A stretch of 64,000 nucleotides of DNA. It comes from Pelecanus crispus. Its lineage: Eukaryota > Chordata > Aves > Pelecaniformes > Pelecanidae. Below the pieces are notes generated by a model. The model saw only the letters and a program-made list of their open reading frames with translations. It did no database searches and was not told the origin of the DNA. Within the stretch, counting starts at the first letter, position 1; each line of letters starts with the position of its first letter. This document shows positions 1 through 10,657 of this stretch, piece after piece. The position numbers and the translations under genes are program-made. The stretch lies in contig NC_134653.1 of the NCBI RefSeq assembly GCF_030463565.1, forward strand, positions 27,279,150 through 27,343,149. Direction: 5' to 3'.

Positions 1-3000
1 GGCTGGACTGGGAGTTTCCAGCAGCAATGAGACTCTGACAACATGTATGTCGCATCACTTCCAATTAAAAATTGATGGAGTGTAAAGTTGCCAGGGAGAT
101 TTAATAAAGGGAGCAACTAATGTGAATAAATAGCATAAAACACACTAACCTTAAGGTTGCCTCAGTCCTTGCTCCTAGATGTTTAATTTCCACTGATGCT
201 TCTTCGTTTTTCCCTCTTTCTGTATGTTTTGTTTTCTGTTCTGGAGGGGTGGGGGTGGGAAAATCATCAAACTCTCTGGCAGAGCACAGCCTCCCTTCTT
301 AGCGCCTGGCTTGCATTTGCTATCGAGCGGCATCCTCAGCTCACCTTTTTCCCAGGTCCTCACCACTCTGTGTTCTGCACACTCAGCCTCTACTGACTGC
401 TAGACACTGAGTGGCTGTCTTAACTCAGTGCTAAGCTGCTACAAGGGCCAGAGGCTTGCACTCAGAAATCCCTGTGGTGCTGAGCTGCTTTGTTCTGTTG
501 TGTTTTGTGCAGGGTACGAGAGGCATGTGTTTGATTCATTAGTGAATTTGGGGCTGTAGCTTGCCACTGCACATGCCAAAGAGTAGGCCACAAGGGGACT
601 GGAGGTGCTGGGGGAGCAAAGACGAACTGGTTTGTTTGTCTTTTTCCTGTGCAGCATGCACGTCTGGTGGGGACTGTGCAAACAAGCCTGTGAGATACAG
701 TCTTTGAGGGTTTTAGCAAGTCTGTCCTGTTTGCGTAGGTCATGGAAACAACACAATTTTTCACAGTTTCAGTGGAGATGGGACAGGTCCTTTTGTCACT
801 CAGACCAAGCAACTGTTTGAAGGAAATGTTTAGAGGGGCAGTAAATTTCACTGTCGAATTAATGCAGAGGCAGCCATTTCACAGTGCCTCCCCCTGCTTG
901 AGCTGGCAAAGTGAGCGCTATGTGCTTGCTCGCTTGGAGCAGCTTCCTTTTGGCACGCAGTCTGTAGGCTGCGTTCTTCTACTCAGTGTTCCTTCTTCCA
1001 GGTCACTGATCTCCAAATCAGACCAGAAGGCAGCATGACCGCATTTGTCACAAGCCCTCTCAATGCTGGAGCATCACACTCACTAACTGTCTTTGTCTTC
1101 AGTCTGCTTTGTAACCTGTCTGCTCCAGCTGCCCTTTCCCTGTGTTGCTCTTGCTGGCCTTAGAAGGCCGGTCACCTGTAGGGTCCAGGACCGAAAGCTT
1201 GCTCAAAGTCTAAATGACATTCTTAGTTTCCTGTTGGCTCTGTTATTTCCTATGACTTTGTCGAACTGTTAGACCTGATGATCTTCCTGTCTCAGTGTGG
1301 CTGAGAGCTTATTCAAGCTCTGCTTTTATTAGCTTCCATCATTTCACTTTGTTATTTAAAAAGCACCTTGCGGGGGGGACTTTCCTTTTTTTTTGTTGTT
1401 GCTGTTGTTATTGCCAGTGACTTATGCAGGGTTGGCACAGGTCAGCCGGACCCACTCCCTGGTGCTTGTTCTCCCTAGCTGTCTCCGTTCAACACAAGCT
1501 GTTTTCCAGCAGGAGTCAAACAGCAGGTGGGGAGCGCGGGGGCCCTGCCAGCCCTGCAACAGAGCTCAGAGATAAGGGAGCAAGAGGTAATGGCAGGCAC
1601 GCTCGCTGTCCTTGTTCAGCTCCCGTAGTTATCAAGCAAGGAAGAGTCTCTGTGAGCTCTCAGCTGCGGTACACTGCTCTTGCTAGTCCTTTGCAGCCGT
1701 ATGATACTCAGTCCTGAGACAGAGTAGGACTTTGTTTGGCGCGTACTTTTTAACAGCTATTTACTTACTTTCGTTTTGTACAGTGGTAGCAGTTCCCTGG
1801 TCATCACTGAGACATAACCAGTAATACCTGTTAGCTTAAATAAACTGTAACTGGACCCTGCTGGACTCTTCCCTTAACTTTTTTGGCAAATATTCAAAAT
1901 CTTCTTTCCCCTTCAGTCTTAAGCAGTCTCTCTCTGCTATAAATAATACACTCTGAGTGACTCCATTCTAAAAGCATATGGAAAACTGCTTCCGAGCTGG
2001 AGGATCGGCTGTGGCTGCATCTATCAGCAGGGCTGTTTTGGCAGCCTAATGAGATGACTATTTAGGCAGCTGGAGATCAAGGTTTCAGGAATACTGAGCA
2101 TGGTTGCTTTTCATAGGAAACCAGACACTTCAGAAATGGTTTCCTCTTGATTCTGGGAAAGAATGTAGTTGTTGAAAGAAACCAAACTTCCAGCACGGAA
2201 ATTCAGGGAAGAACAGCCTAGATTCTGGCCAACTTGTAGGGACCTTGGCCAGCTGCGCAGGCGGGGGTGGATCTGTTCCACCAGAGTTATAAGCAAACCC
2301 TCTTGGCAAGCAGTCTATTAGTTGGGTGTGCTGAAGCTAAGCACTGCTGCCCATTGGTCTCCTGCATCTGTGTGCAGTCCCAAAATGTGGGAGCTCCTGG
2401 TTACTGACTATTCCTTACAAGGGGTCTTCAGGAATTTCTGCCAGAGTTGCACCTACAGGAACCGGTCCAATTCCACAGGGAAGCATGTGTGTGCTGGCAG
2501 CAACCCACTGTGGGCTCACGTCCGTAACAAAGTGCGCAGAGATAAGGTTGGCCTGACTTGCTTGTATGTTGCTTCTTGGGGTCTCTGCAGTGTGAGCAAG
2601 GGAGAAACTTTTCTCTCTGCTGGTTGTCTTTTTTGGGGCGTGGGGAAGGGTGTGGGGGGACTTGTCTCTGTAGCTGTCAGCAGCATTGGGCTAGTTTGTT
2701 AAGGATTTGAAAGAGATCGAGAGCATGATTGCGTCTGAGATCTCGCAGAATATACTGCAGCTGCCATTGTTTCAACATCTACCTCTGTCAGAGAACTCTG
2801 CCTTTGCATGGGGTTTTGCGAGAGGGAGGAGCTGTGCTGCAGAAATGGCTCTAGCTACTGAGTGTCTTTTTGTTTGCTGATGACAGTGAACTCAAAACAC
2901 AGTCTAGGGCAGTTGCCTCCTTCTGGTCTTAACTGTGTCTCAGTGTTCAAGCTCCAAGTGTTACAAAGCCATCTCGGGAGGCACTGCTTTGGCTGGTTCT

Positions 3001-4078
3001 GATTGCTGATAGAAGTCCCCATGCAGACAGGTCTTTTCTCTCTTTTGCCAGTCTAGCTTGAGCTGAGTGCCACTCTAAAGCCGTTCAGATGTGTTTGGCC
3101 TTTCCCAGGCAGTATTGGATTGCTGGATGATGTTTGAGTATTTGAGTCAGCTGCTCCCCAGCCTCACAACTGTCTGCTCTGAAGAGATCAAGCAAAAAAG
3201 CAGAAAATGGGAGATCAGGGCTTTGCATCAGAACTTGTTGCTGCTTAATGAATTCTTGCAATAGCAGGGCCAGGTGTTCCTCCTGCCTCTCTGCTCAAGT
3301 TGAAATGAAAAGCAATAGGCAGGTTGAAGTAGGACAACTTTCTATGATTGCTGGGCCGATTTTCTCCATGTCTTCTCTGTCAGATCCTGACAGAGGTTTG
3401 GCTTGTTTAAAGTTACTTGTCTCTGTATGGATCACTTCATAGTTCTCTTCCTTGATCTCACTGTTAAGGTCATTATGTCTTTTGAATTCAGTGGAACATA
3501 GTCCTTCTTGGACGTTACTAGCTTCATAGCCAAGAACTATGAAGTTCTCCAGCCTGGCTTTTTATTTCAGTGCAGTAATTTCACACTCATCCAACCTCAG
3601 CTGTGTCTAGAAAACTGCAGAGGGAGACAGTTTCCTCTATTTTAAATCAGAGTTATTTCAGAAATCTCTCCTCCCCTTTTCTGACTCTTAGCCCTGTGGG
3701 ATGGGACAAATTTGGCTGTCTGTTAATGTGCCTGTTGTGCTACAGCACTGAACGCAGTCTCTCTTTGAAAGCTGAGGTTATTGGCTTTCAAACACTGATT
3801 TTTCTCACTGAGGTTTCCTTTGTTGTTGAGCAGACACTGCACGTGTGTTGCTGGATTTTCCATGTGTGTGAGTCCTCATCAGCCCTACTTAGAGAACCGC
3901 ACAATAGCTGAGTGTCCTGTTACCTGAAACTGGGGAAACCTTGGAGTGTGTGTTTTCCTATGGAAAAGAAATAACATGTTGAAAGTGATAGTGGTCTGCT
4001 CACTTACAGAAGTGTTTCAGGGTCGCTGATTTCTCTGAAGTCTGTTCCTAGCTCATGGGTAACTTCCATGTTTTTCAG
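1..4078 (+). other. BCR: BCR intron (3' part), upstream of first exon seen
   Basis: No BCR coding exon was recognised here. I looked for the C2-domain segment that precedes the first exon in human BCR and did not find it, so that exon should lie left of the window. The open frames present are short, overlap on both strands and resemble no known family. The stretch ends in a pyrimidine-rich tract and a CAG acceptor at 4076-4078. A 13-bp inverted repeat lies at 3434-3545. Confidence 0.75.
3434..3545. repeat. 13-bp perfect inverted repeat with 86-nt spacer
   Basis: ACTTCATAGTTCT at 3434-3446 is the exact reverse complement of AGAACTATGAAGT at 3533-3545. The bases flanking both arms do not pair, so the arm length is exactly 13. 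It lies in a BCR intron. It could be a chance match, a foldback, or the ends of a small decayed non-autonomous element; no target-site duplication was identified. Confidence 0.6.
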
Positions 4079-4138
4079 CTGGACCCACAGGCATTGCAGG
4101 ACAAAGATTGGCAGCGCACAGTCATCTCAATGAATGGC
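4079..4138 (+). CDS. BCR: BCR coding exon (human exon 17 equivalent), C2-to-GAP linker
   Basis: This 60-nt exon encodes 20 residues, LDPQALQDKDWQ followed by RTVISMNG, matching human BCR about residues 1005-1024 by counting back from the stop. It lies between the C2 domain and the RhoGAP domain. The acceptor is TTTTTCAG and the donor GTAAGT; both exon ends are in phase 0. BCR is a multidomain cytoplasmic regulator of Rho-family GTPases with an N-terminal oligomerisation/kinase region, DH-PH, C2 and RhoGAP. Only the end of it is in this window. Assignment to BCR rather than ABR rests mainly on the downstream exons. Confidence 0.93.
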
Positions 4139-4274
4139 GTAAGTATGAAAAACAGAAGTTAGCACTGCTTCTGTACCTCTTAATGTGCTTTATCTCTTTG
4201 TTCTTCATTGCAGCATGAAAAAAAAAAAAAAAAAGAAAATGTTTGAAATGTAACAGCTGTTCTCTTTTATTCAG
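4139..4274 (+). other. BCR: Short BCR intron with poly-A run
   Basis: A 136-nt GT-AG intron. It contains a run of 17 A at 4218-4234, 40 nt before the acceptor TTATTCAG. Nothing else stands out. Confidence 0.85.
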
Positions 4275-4384
4275 GTTGAAGTGAAGCTGTCGGTGAAGTT
4301 TACCAGTCGGGAGTTTAGCCTGAAAAGGATGCCGTCCCGGAAACAGACTGGGGTTTTTGGGGTCAAGATCGCTATTGTCACCAA
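4275..4384 (+). CDS. BCR: BCR coding exon (exon 18 equivalent)
   Basis: This 110-nt exon encodes [20 protein letters not shown] and then [16 protein letters not shown], equivalent to human residues about 1025-1060. The next lysine codon (AA|G) is split across the following intron. The exon starts in phase 0 and leaves two bases for the next. It covers the last part of the linker and the first few residues of the RhoGAP domain. The acceptor is TTCAG and the donor GTGAGC. Differences from human are conservative, for example T for N in the VKFxSREF motif and I for V in KIAxVT. Confidence 0.96.
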
Positions 4385-5210
4385 GTGAGCTGATGGGTCA
4401 CATTTCTCCCTATTGTTTATTTAGAAAGCCAACTGGCCAGGGGGTTACCCGACTGAGGGATCTGTTAGTCCAGTCTGCTCCACTTGGGTAGTAGTGTAGA
4501 TGGCTGTGGCTGCAGAAAAGAGATGCTGTACATTCTCTGAGCTTCATTTTTTGCAGGGGAAAAACCAATGTGCACACAGGCTTTGAAACCTAGGGTGTTT
4601 ACTTGCAGCATATCACTTTTCTGAGTGCTGGAAATACCCCTTGCCCTTTTACTCTGTAGTTAGCTGACTTGGTCACAAATTTCCAGAGCCACTGAACAGT
4701 GATGTTTCCTTTCCATAATCAGAACTGTTCAAATTCTTTGGATCCTGTGGTATTATTTTAACCCCTGATCTTTTGTCATGAATCGTTTGCCAGAAGAAAC
4801 CTGTTTGTTCTGTTACATAGTTTGGCAAGTGTGGTATTTCCTCCCTATGGAATTGCACGGATTTGAAAGCAACAGTGTTGCTACGTATCCAAGGACTGTT
4901 TGGGAATCCTCTGATTACCTGCGCAAAGTTGCATAGTCTAGGGGCACTAGGACCTGGCCAGAAGCGCAAGTGCTCAGGGCAGCTGCAGAACAGCCAAAGC
5001 CAGGCAGAGACACACAGAAAACCCTCTCCAGTTTTGAAAGGAGTTTTTCAGCTCATTCTTAATTGCCTGCTCAGACTTTCTCCCACCCCATTTTCCAGAA
5101 GAGGGTTGCACAGCAAAATGATGGGGTGATTTTAGCCAGCCTGGCTGGCTGGGGGTAACAAGCATGGAGGGCATGGGTTGTGCTGAACTCTTCTATCTGG
5201 CTTTCTTAAG
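4385..5210 (+). other. BCR: BCR intron
   Basis: An 826-nt GT-AG intron ending TTTCTTAAG. Short open frames on both strands show no recognisable protein similarity. Nothing else was identified with confidence. Confidence 0.8.
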
Positions 5211-5350
5211 GAGAGAGAGGTCGAAGGTGCCTTACATAGTGCGCCAGTGTGTGGAGGAGATAGAGCGGCGTGGAATGGAGGAGGTGGGCATCTACCGTGT
5301 CTCTGGGGTTGCAACCGATATCCAAGCTCTGAAAGCTGCCTTTGATGTCA
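5211..5350 (+). CDS. BCR: BCR coding exon (exon 19 equivalent), RhoGAP domain with arginine finger
   Basis: This 140-nt exon encodes the N-terminal part of the RhoGAP domain, equivalent to human residues about 1061-1107. It includes the motif [10 protein letters not shown]. Counting back from the stop places the motif arginine at human R1090, the arginine finger that speeds GTP hydrolysis by Rac/Cdc42-type GTPases. The exon begins with the last base of a split lysine codon and ends with the first base of a split asparagine codon (A|AT). The donor is GTAAGT. Translation is nearly identical to human BCR, including [11 protein letters not shown] and [13 protein letters not shown]. Confidence 0.97.
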
Positions 5351-6835
5351 GTAAGTATTTGTGTCTGATGTTTTCCTTTGCGCTGTGAGAACCTGTGTGA
5401 GCTCCCTGTCAGGTGGCTATGCTATTTTTAATCTTATGTTCCCCAAGAAGCATTAAGAGGTAGAGATTCTCGCACAAGGAGAATAATTTTAAACCTGGCT
5501 CCATGTTTTATTAATATTCTTCAGCTAGAGATATAACCCAAGACATACAACGGGATGGATCCTTATACCAAATAATGCATCTGTTATTCTTCCCAGCAGA
5601 CATGAAATGGTGGGTTTGCCTGCCTTGCCAAATCTTCGTAAATGGCAGACACCTTCCCCAGGGGAAGCAACAGCAATCAGAAGTCGTAATTTCCTCACTG
5701 TTGAGAGGTCTCCAAATTAACAGAAGTCGTTTTGTGAAAGGAAGCCAGCAAAAAACTTTCTAAGGTTGATTCGGAAGGGTGTTTACGAAACTGGATTTGG
5801 GTTGTCAGGGCTCCCAAGTTCTCTTCTTAACTCTATGTCCAGATTGATGTGTGCAGATTGTAAAATTAGATAATCCTGACCAAACTTTGTAAAGCTTTCT
5901 TTGCGCTTGAGCAGAAAAGGGCTACTTACTGGTGCTGCATTTAAAAGAATGGCATGTATGTCCCAAAAGGCAGCCAAGACCAGGCAGGTGAAACACCTCC
6001 GAATTGCTGAGGTACAAAGTGTGAAATTCTGCCTTACTTCCAGCCTCCACATGATGGTCCAAGGACTGCTCAAGCCACACTCAAGCTCCCTTTTGATGCA
6101 AGCAGTCATGAGGCCTGTGCCGGGTGCCCAAATTCACCCTCCCTGCACTTTTTCTTCACTTACTTTGTGAAGTGTCTTCCTCCTTGTATTTTGTTTTCAA
6201 TCCTCCTAAGCTACCAAACACATTGATTTATAAATCTTCACTAGTAAGGGTGTTTCACATTTTGAAAAACAACGTTTTAAATGTATATTAAATGCTGTTT
6301 TACACTAAGCTTCGTGAACCCAGCACTGGCTCTGCTGGTTGATCTGTTTGTTTTAGGGAAAGGGGGTGGTTTTGTTGTTCTTAATAGTAACAAAACTGAA
6401 ATGTGAGCCCTGAATTGCCTGTGTACTTTAGCTACACTCAGTGGGGAGTTAGACAGCCTGAGTCTCTTATCCTAAGCTGTTAGAGGCAGGGAATTGGAAT
6501 AACAACCGTTGTCACTAACAAAAGTTGAAATGCTTATAAATACAGTCAAGCAGGGCTTGTTCCAGATCAGGCTGAGGTCGCTGGCACACTGTAACTAACC
6601 CTGGGTAGTGTGAGGTTCCCTCCACTTCATTTAAAGCTATAAACTGTTTGCAGTCATTTGTGCAGCACTTTCCAGTTGTCAGAAGGTAGCTCATTTAATC
6701 TGGAGAAATGTAAACAGGAAAACTCTCGGCTATTTGGGCAAAGACAAAGGATAAACAAAGAGAGCCAAAGCAAGAAAAGGAATGAATGCAAGGCCAGCAG
6801 CTTCTTTACCCTGCTTCCCCTCTTCCCTCTTTCAG
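5351..6835 (+). other. BCR: BCR intron
   Basis: A 1485-nt GT-AG intron with a strong polypyrimidine tract before TTTCAG at 6831-6835. The open frame that runs from the intron into the next exon is fortuitous. No repeat family or RNA gene was recognised. Confidence 0.8.
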
Positions 6836-6970
6836 ATAACAAAGACGTGTCAGTGATGATGAGTGAGATGGATGTCAACGCCATCGCAGGCACCTTGAAA
6901 CTGTACTTCCGGGAACTGCCCGAACCCCTCTTTACAGATGAGCTGTACCCCAACTTTGCTGAGGGCATTG
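6836..6970 (+). CDS. BCR: BCR coding exon (exon 20 equivalent), RhoGAP domain core
   Basis: This 135-nt exon encodes [20 protein letters not shown] followed by [20 protein letters not shown] and AEGI, equivalent to human residues about 1108-1152. It contains the RhoGAP signature [11 protein letters not shown], a helix-turn that supports the GTPase-binding surface. It starts at the second base of a split Asn codon and ends after the first base of an Ala codon (G|CA). The only difference I see from human is L for F before YPNF. The acceptor is TTTCAG and the donor GTAGGT. Confidence 0.97.
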
Positions 6971-7574
6971 GTAGGTAGTAGCAGAAATAACCTTTGATAA
7001 CTGAAACTCTTCCTCAGGAGGCTGCTCCTAAAGCAATAGAAAAACCATTTTTGTAATGTTGGACAGAAGCCTGGAACAAGCTGTTAGGGAAGTGAAATGG
7101 AGCTCAGAAATGAGCATTGGAACGACATCTTCTTCCTGTGAGCTTGAATATGGACAATTGCCACGCTTTTTTGTAATTTGAAAATGTCCAGGTTTCTGAA
7201 GGATAGGTTAAGAATAGAATGACAGCCTACTTGCTGAGGCTGTGGTTGCTGTTTGCCCCATTCAGTCTTCCAGAGAAGCCCTCTTTTTTTGGGGGGTGGT
7301 ATACCTTGTCTTATCCTGATGCAGGGGAGAAACATCATAATGGTTGAAAGTCTGAAAGCACTTGAAATGCTTGAGAGAAAAGGATTCTCTGCATGTCTAT
7401 GAAATAAGGGAAAGAGATCCTGTGGGGTACTGATGTGCAACTCTGACCTTCCAACCTATGATGTAATTACAGTCCATTCAGGACCATCCATATTTGTTCG
7501 TTTGGGAAATTTCACAGTCAGTCAAATTCTCGTTCACTGCCTATGGTGATGTTTTGTTATTTTCTGTCCTGTAG
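6971..7574 (+). other. BCR: BCR intron
   Basis: A 604-nt GT-AG intron. The acceptor is CTGTCCTGTAG at 7564-7574. No features were recognised beyond short fortuitous frames. Confidence 0.8.
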
Positions 7575-7680
7575 CACTTTCAGATCCTGTTGCAAAGGAA
7601 AGCTGTATGTTGAATCTGTTGTTATCGCTTCCAGAACCCAATCTTGTGACATTCCTTTTCCTTTTGGACCATTTAAAAAG
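7575..7680 (+). CDS. BCR: BCR coding exon (exon 21 equivalent), RhoGAP domain
   Basis: This 106-nt exon encodes the segment [20 protein letters not shown] followed by [15 protein letters not shown], equivalent to human residues about 1153-1187. The sequence is diagnostic of BCR over ABR, because the [11 protein letters not shown] stretch matches BCR, while ABR differs here (CMMHLLRSLPD). It forms the central helices of the GAP domain. It is too short and divided to be seen as a long open frame. The acceptor is TGTAG and the donor GTAATA; the last two bases (AG) belong to a split Arg codon. Confidence 0.96.
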
Positions 7681-8734
7681 GTAATAAGTGGATCCTTTAG
7701 ACATGTATTTAATGTGTAAAGCATCATTATTTTGAGAAGAGGAGCCTTTTCCTTGAATTCATGCTGAATCACGCAAATGAAGAAGCATTTGCTGATTTGC
7801 TGTGAATGCTCATCAGATAACCATTGTCTCACACTCACTTAGTGAGGCACTAAATCCTGAATTCCATTCCCACTCATACTGAAAGGACTACAACTGAGGG
7901 AAAGGGTAACAGAAGTCTCAGGGCATATCTACTGCAAATGCAAATTCCTGCTGCAATATCGCTGCAAAACTGCACCTGCATCTGGATACAAAGATCGGGA
8001 AAGGTTTTAGTATAAATCGTGAAGCTTTGGAAGAGTTTAAGGACTTGTGAGCCCTGTCTCAAAAGGTGCCTGCTATCTAACATGATATATTTTTAAAAAT
8101 TCCAGCTTTGCACTTCTGCTGACTAGAGTCGTCAGTTCCTTGCTTAGACTAGATTTCTGATCTTGTCTGTGTCTTTGTAAATATGGTTGTAACCATCAAA
8201 AAGTATTTCCACATGTCTGATATTAATGCAATAAGCTTGCTTAATACATGCACAATGCGTTAATCTACATATGTATTTTGTACATACCAGATACTGTCAC
8301 TGGAGAGATGAAAGATAATATTGTGACTGAGGTTCTGGATTAAAATCCAGGAAATCTGGGTTTTACTTGTGTTTCTGCTGCAGACTTTTCTGCTCTTGGA
8401 TAAATTTTTTTAACCTGTGTGTCTTAGTTTCTCATTTATAAAACTGGGATGAAAACCATTCCTTTATTCCTGTCCCACTTCTGTCTGTGCAGACAGTAAG
8501 CAGCAGTCCCTTTCCCAAGTTTAAGCCGTGTCTGTAGAGTGCCTGGAGACTGCGGTTGTGTCAAATCAAGGAATTGCTCATATATAAAGTTCATTTAGGC
8601 ACATATGGAGAGAGTGGTTGATTGAATGTATCTAAAACTTTTTACAAAAGGAATAAATATGGTTTCTTACTTACGGACACTTCCAAACTCAGATATTTAT
8701 AAAGATCTGCCTTGTTCATTGTTTGTTCTCCCAG
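7681..8734 (+). other. BCR: BCR intron containing a MIR-like SINE fossil
   Basis: A 1054-nt GT-AG intron ending TTCTCCCAG. Its main content is a MIR-like remnant at about 8318-8470; the rest is plain intronic sequence. Confidence 0.8.
8318..8470 (+). repeat. MIR-like SINE remnant, sense orientation
   Basis: The order of short segments follows the MIR consensus as I remember it: GAGGTTCTGGATT, then AAATCCAGG..CTGGGTTTTACT, then CTTGGATAAATTTTTTTAACCT, GTGTCTTAGTTTCTCAT, TATAAAACTGGGATGA. The last three correspond to the MIR core and tail (ACTTAACCTCTCTGxGCCTCAGTTTCCTCATCTGTAAAATGGGGAT). Divergence is high, as expected for an element older than the mammal-bird split. It could also belong to another core-SINE family. 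Confidence 0.65.
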
Positions 8735-8897
8735 GGTTGCTGAGAGGGAAGGCATTAACAAGATGTCCCTGCATAATCTTGCAACTGTCTTTGGACCAAC
8801 GCTGCTCAGACCTTCAGAGAAGGACAGTAAAATCCCTGCTAACCCAACACAGCCTATCACAATGACTGATAGTTGGTCACTAGAAGTCATGTCCCAG
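8735..8897 (+). CDS. BCR: BCR coding exon (exon 22 equivalent), RhoGAP domain C-terminal half
   Basis: This 163-nt exon encodes [20 protein letters not shown] followed by [20 protein letters not shown] and [15 protein letters not shown], equivalent to human residues about 1188-1242. [19 protein letters not shown] is the second conserved RhoGAP motif; its LHN asparagine falls at human N1202. The [15 protein letters not shown] ending is BCR-specific, since ABR has a different and shorter sequence here. It starts on the last base of a split Arg codon and ends in phase 0. The donor is GTAAAA. Confidence 0.97.
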
Positions 8898-9656
8898 GTA
8901 AAATCCTGAATGTGCTGTTGAATCTTGCGAAGACAGTACGTGGGAAACTGCGGTCCTCTAGCAAGGCCTGGTTCAGCCATCCTTCTGTGTTTTCATGACA
9001 GTTTTTTTGAGAAACATAAACAACTTTCACCCTTCCGCAGACATTTTAGACTGTTTGTAGAACTCTCTTTCTTCAGGCAGTTCAGTTTGCACCTGTACTA
9101 ATACAGCTTTTCATGAAAAACTGTCAGTGTGCACACAATCCTGTGTGTTTTGTGTTTGTGCATAGTAAGATTTTTTGAGAGTTGTCTCACAGCGCCATAT
9201 TGCTAGCCTGGGATAAAAGGACCATCGGTGTTTTTCCGTGATGCTCCTCAACACTTAAACCACCTTCCCTGATGCACAACAAAATTCTTTGCTATATTCA
9301 GATTTCTTTGGCCACCGCTGCCTTTCGAAGGCGATGCAGAGAATTTGAACATAGAGGCTCTGTTAACTGGTCAGGGTGTTTTATACTTTCTTGATTGAGT
9401 ACTGGCAAATTACAGATCAGACTTCTTCAGTGCAGTGGTACACCAACACCACTGTTACACCCTGGAAGCTGAAAAGAGTGTCTCTGAAGCCCTGCAAGTT
9501 TTAATATTCCTGCTACTATACACTGTATTCAAACAAATACATAACTGCAGGATGTTCCTGTGGAGAGAGCTGTAGGCCTGTCTGTCAACTCTGAAATAGC
9601 CAGGATGAGAATAAGTTAACAGAGCTTTATTATTACCTCTTTCTTTCTCTTTCCAG
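8898..9656 (+). other. BCR: Last BCR intron
   Basis: A 759-nt GT-AG intron with a long pyrimidine tract (CCTCTTTCTTTCTCTTTCCAG) before the terminal exon. No repeats or RNA genes were recognised. Confidence 0.8.
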
Positions 9657-9746
9657 GTTCAAGTTCTTCTGTACTTCCTGCAGCTAGAGACTATCCCTAC
9701 CCCAGACAGCAAAAGGCAAAGCATTCTCTTTTCCACAGAGGTGTAG
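9657..9746 (+). CDS. BCR: BCR terminal coding exon (exon 23 equivalent) with stop
   Basis: The last 29 codons and TAG encode VQVLLYFLQLETIPTPDSKR followed by QSILFSTEV. This completes the RhoGAP domain (human about 1243-1248) and the short tail. The final STEV is the PDZ-binding motif known from human BCR to bind the afadin/AF-6 PDZ domain. ABR ends in a different sequence (FSTDV after a shorter loop), so this settles the identity as BCR. The seven exons seen sum to 804 nt, 267 residues plus stop, with an unbroken frame. No pseudogene signs. Confidence 0.97.
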   Translation, partial: VQVLLYFLQLETIPTPDSKRQSILFSTEV

Positions 9747-10326
9747 TTGCCTGTGACACCAACAGGACACAAAAAAACTGCTCTTGGCATAAATCTGCCA
9801 CACCTGAGAAAGAGAAGACTGGTGTTTCTTCAGACATTACTGGCCTGTTCCTATCCTGAGGAATTATGGCCCACAGTGTTTCTGCTGTTTGTTAACCAGA
9901 GACAAGCTGAAGAGAAAGGAGAAAAATCTCTACTTTTGATTGGTAGGACCAGAACTGAACTGGAGATGGAGCTGCGCAGAATCTCCACTAGAAGGAGCAA
10001 TAGACACTTGAACAAATGCACCACAGAGTGTGGCTATTATTCTTTGTTGGGAATGTGACAGAAGGTATTCCTCATTTTATGGATTTAATTTATCATAAAG
10101 AAACTTCAAGATTTCTACTGGACCACTTGACAGGATACCCCTTTTCGGGTGAGGGGGAGTTAAATGGTATATTGCAACTGTGTCTTTAATAACTGCTGTT
10201 TTTAAAGTACTGTTCTAGGCCACAAAAATAGCATTGCTTTGCAAGAGGAGAGGAGAAGGGAAGGGTCTGGGATCTAAGATTTCTTCCTCAGAAATTCAAG
10301 TCTTGATTTGAACAGGGTTCTAAACA

Positions 10327-10657
10327 AATAAAACAGATGAAACAGTTTTGCGTACAACTAAAACTGTTGGTTTGCTTGGGGTATGGTGGTTTGTTTTTTT
10401 TTTTTTCTTACCCCCCCCCCCCCAGCCCTTCCCTTGGAAATGTTTATACAACTCTAGGGAAGGAGATGCCCTGCTCTTGCCTGTGTTGCACTTCTGATGG
10501 TTTTTTTGGGGTTAAGGGAGCCAGACCCAATGTTACACTATAAATAAATATAGCAAATTAAAGGGAGCAGGGAGGATTGGAGTCAGTGATTCTGTTTGTG
10601 ATTCTGTTGTTTGTTTGCATACAAAAGCAGAGGCAATATCCAGACAGGATCAATAAA
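10327..10657 (+). terminator. BCR: Candidate proximal poly(A) signals
   Basis: Three AATAAA hexamers lie at 10327-10332, 10543-10548 and 10652-10657, 0.6-0.9 kb after the BCR stop. The T-run at 10394-10406 and the GT-rich patch near 10595-10615 could serve as downstream elements. Any of them could give a short 3' UTR isoform. Sequence alone cannot rank them. Confidence 0.35.
10394..10423. repeat. T-run followed by C13 homopolymer
   Basis: A run of 13 T (10394-10406) is followed four bases later by 13 C (10411-10423). This is simple sequence within the presumed BCR 3' UTR; its length may be unreliable in any assembly. Confidence 0.85.

Noticed and set aside
4440-4560. Possible further CR1/L3-like fossil in a BCR intron
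   Set aside because: Only scattered similarity to the reptile consensus (a TTAGTCCAGTCTGCTCC stretch); too weak to support.
6658-6835. Open frame upstream of the BCR exon at 6836
   Set aside because: A strong acceptor (TTTCAG) sits at 6831-6835 and the upstream translation does not resemble BCR.
1-9746. Assignment of the first gene to ABR instead of BCR
   Set aside because: The [21 protein letters not shown] and SKRQSILFSTEV segments match BCR; ABR differs at all three.
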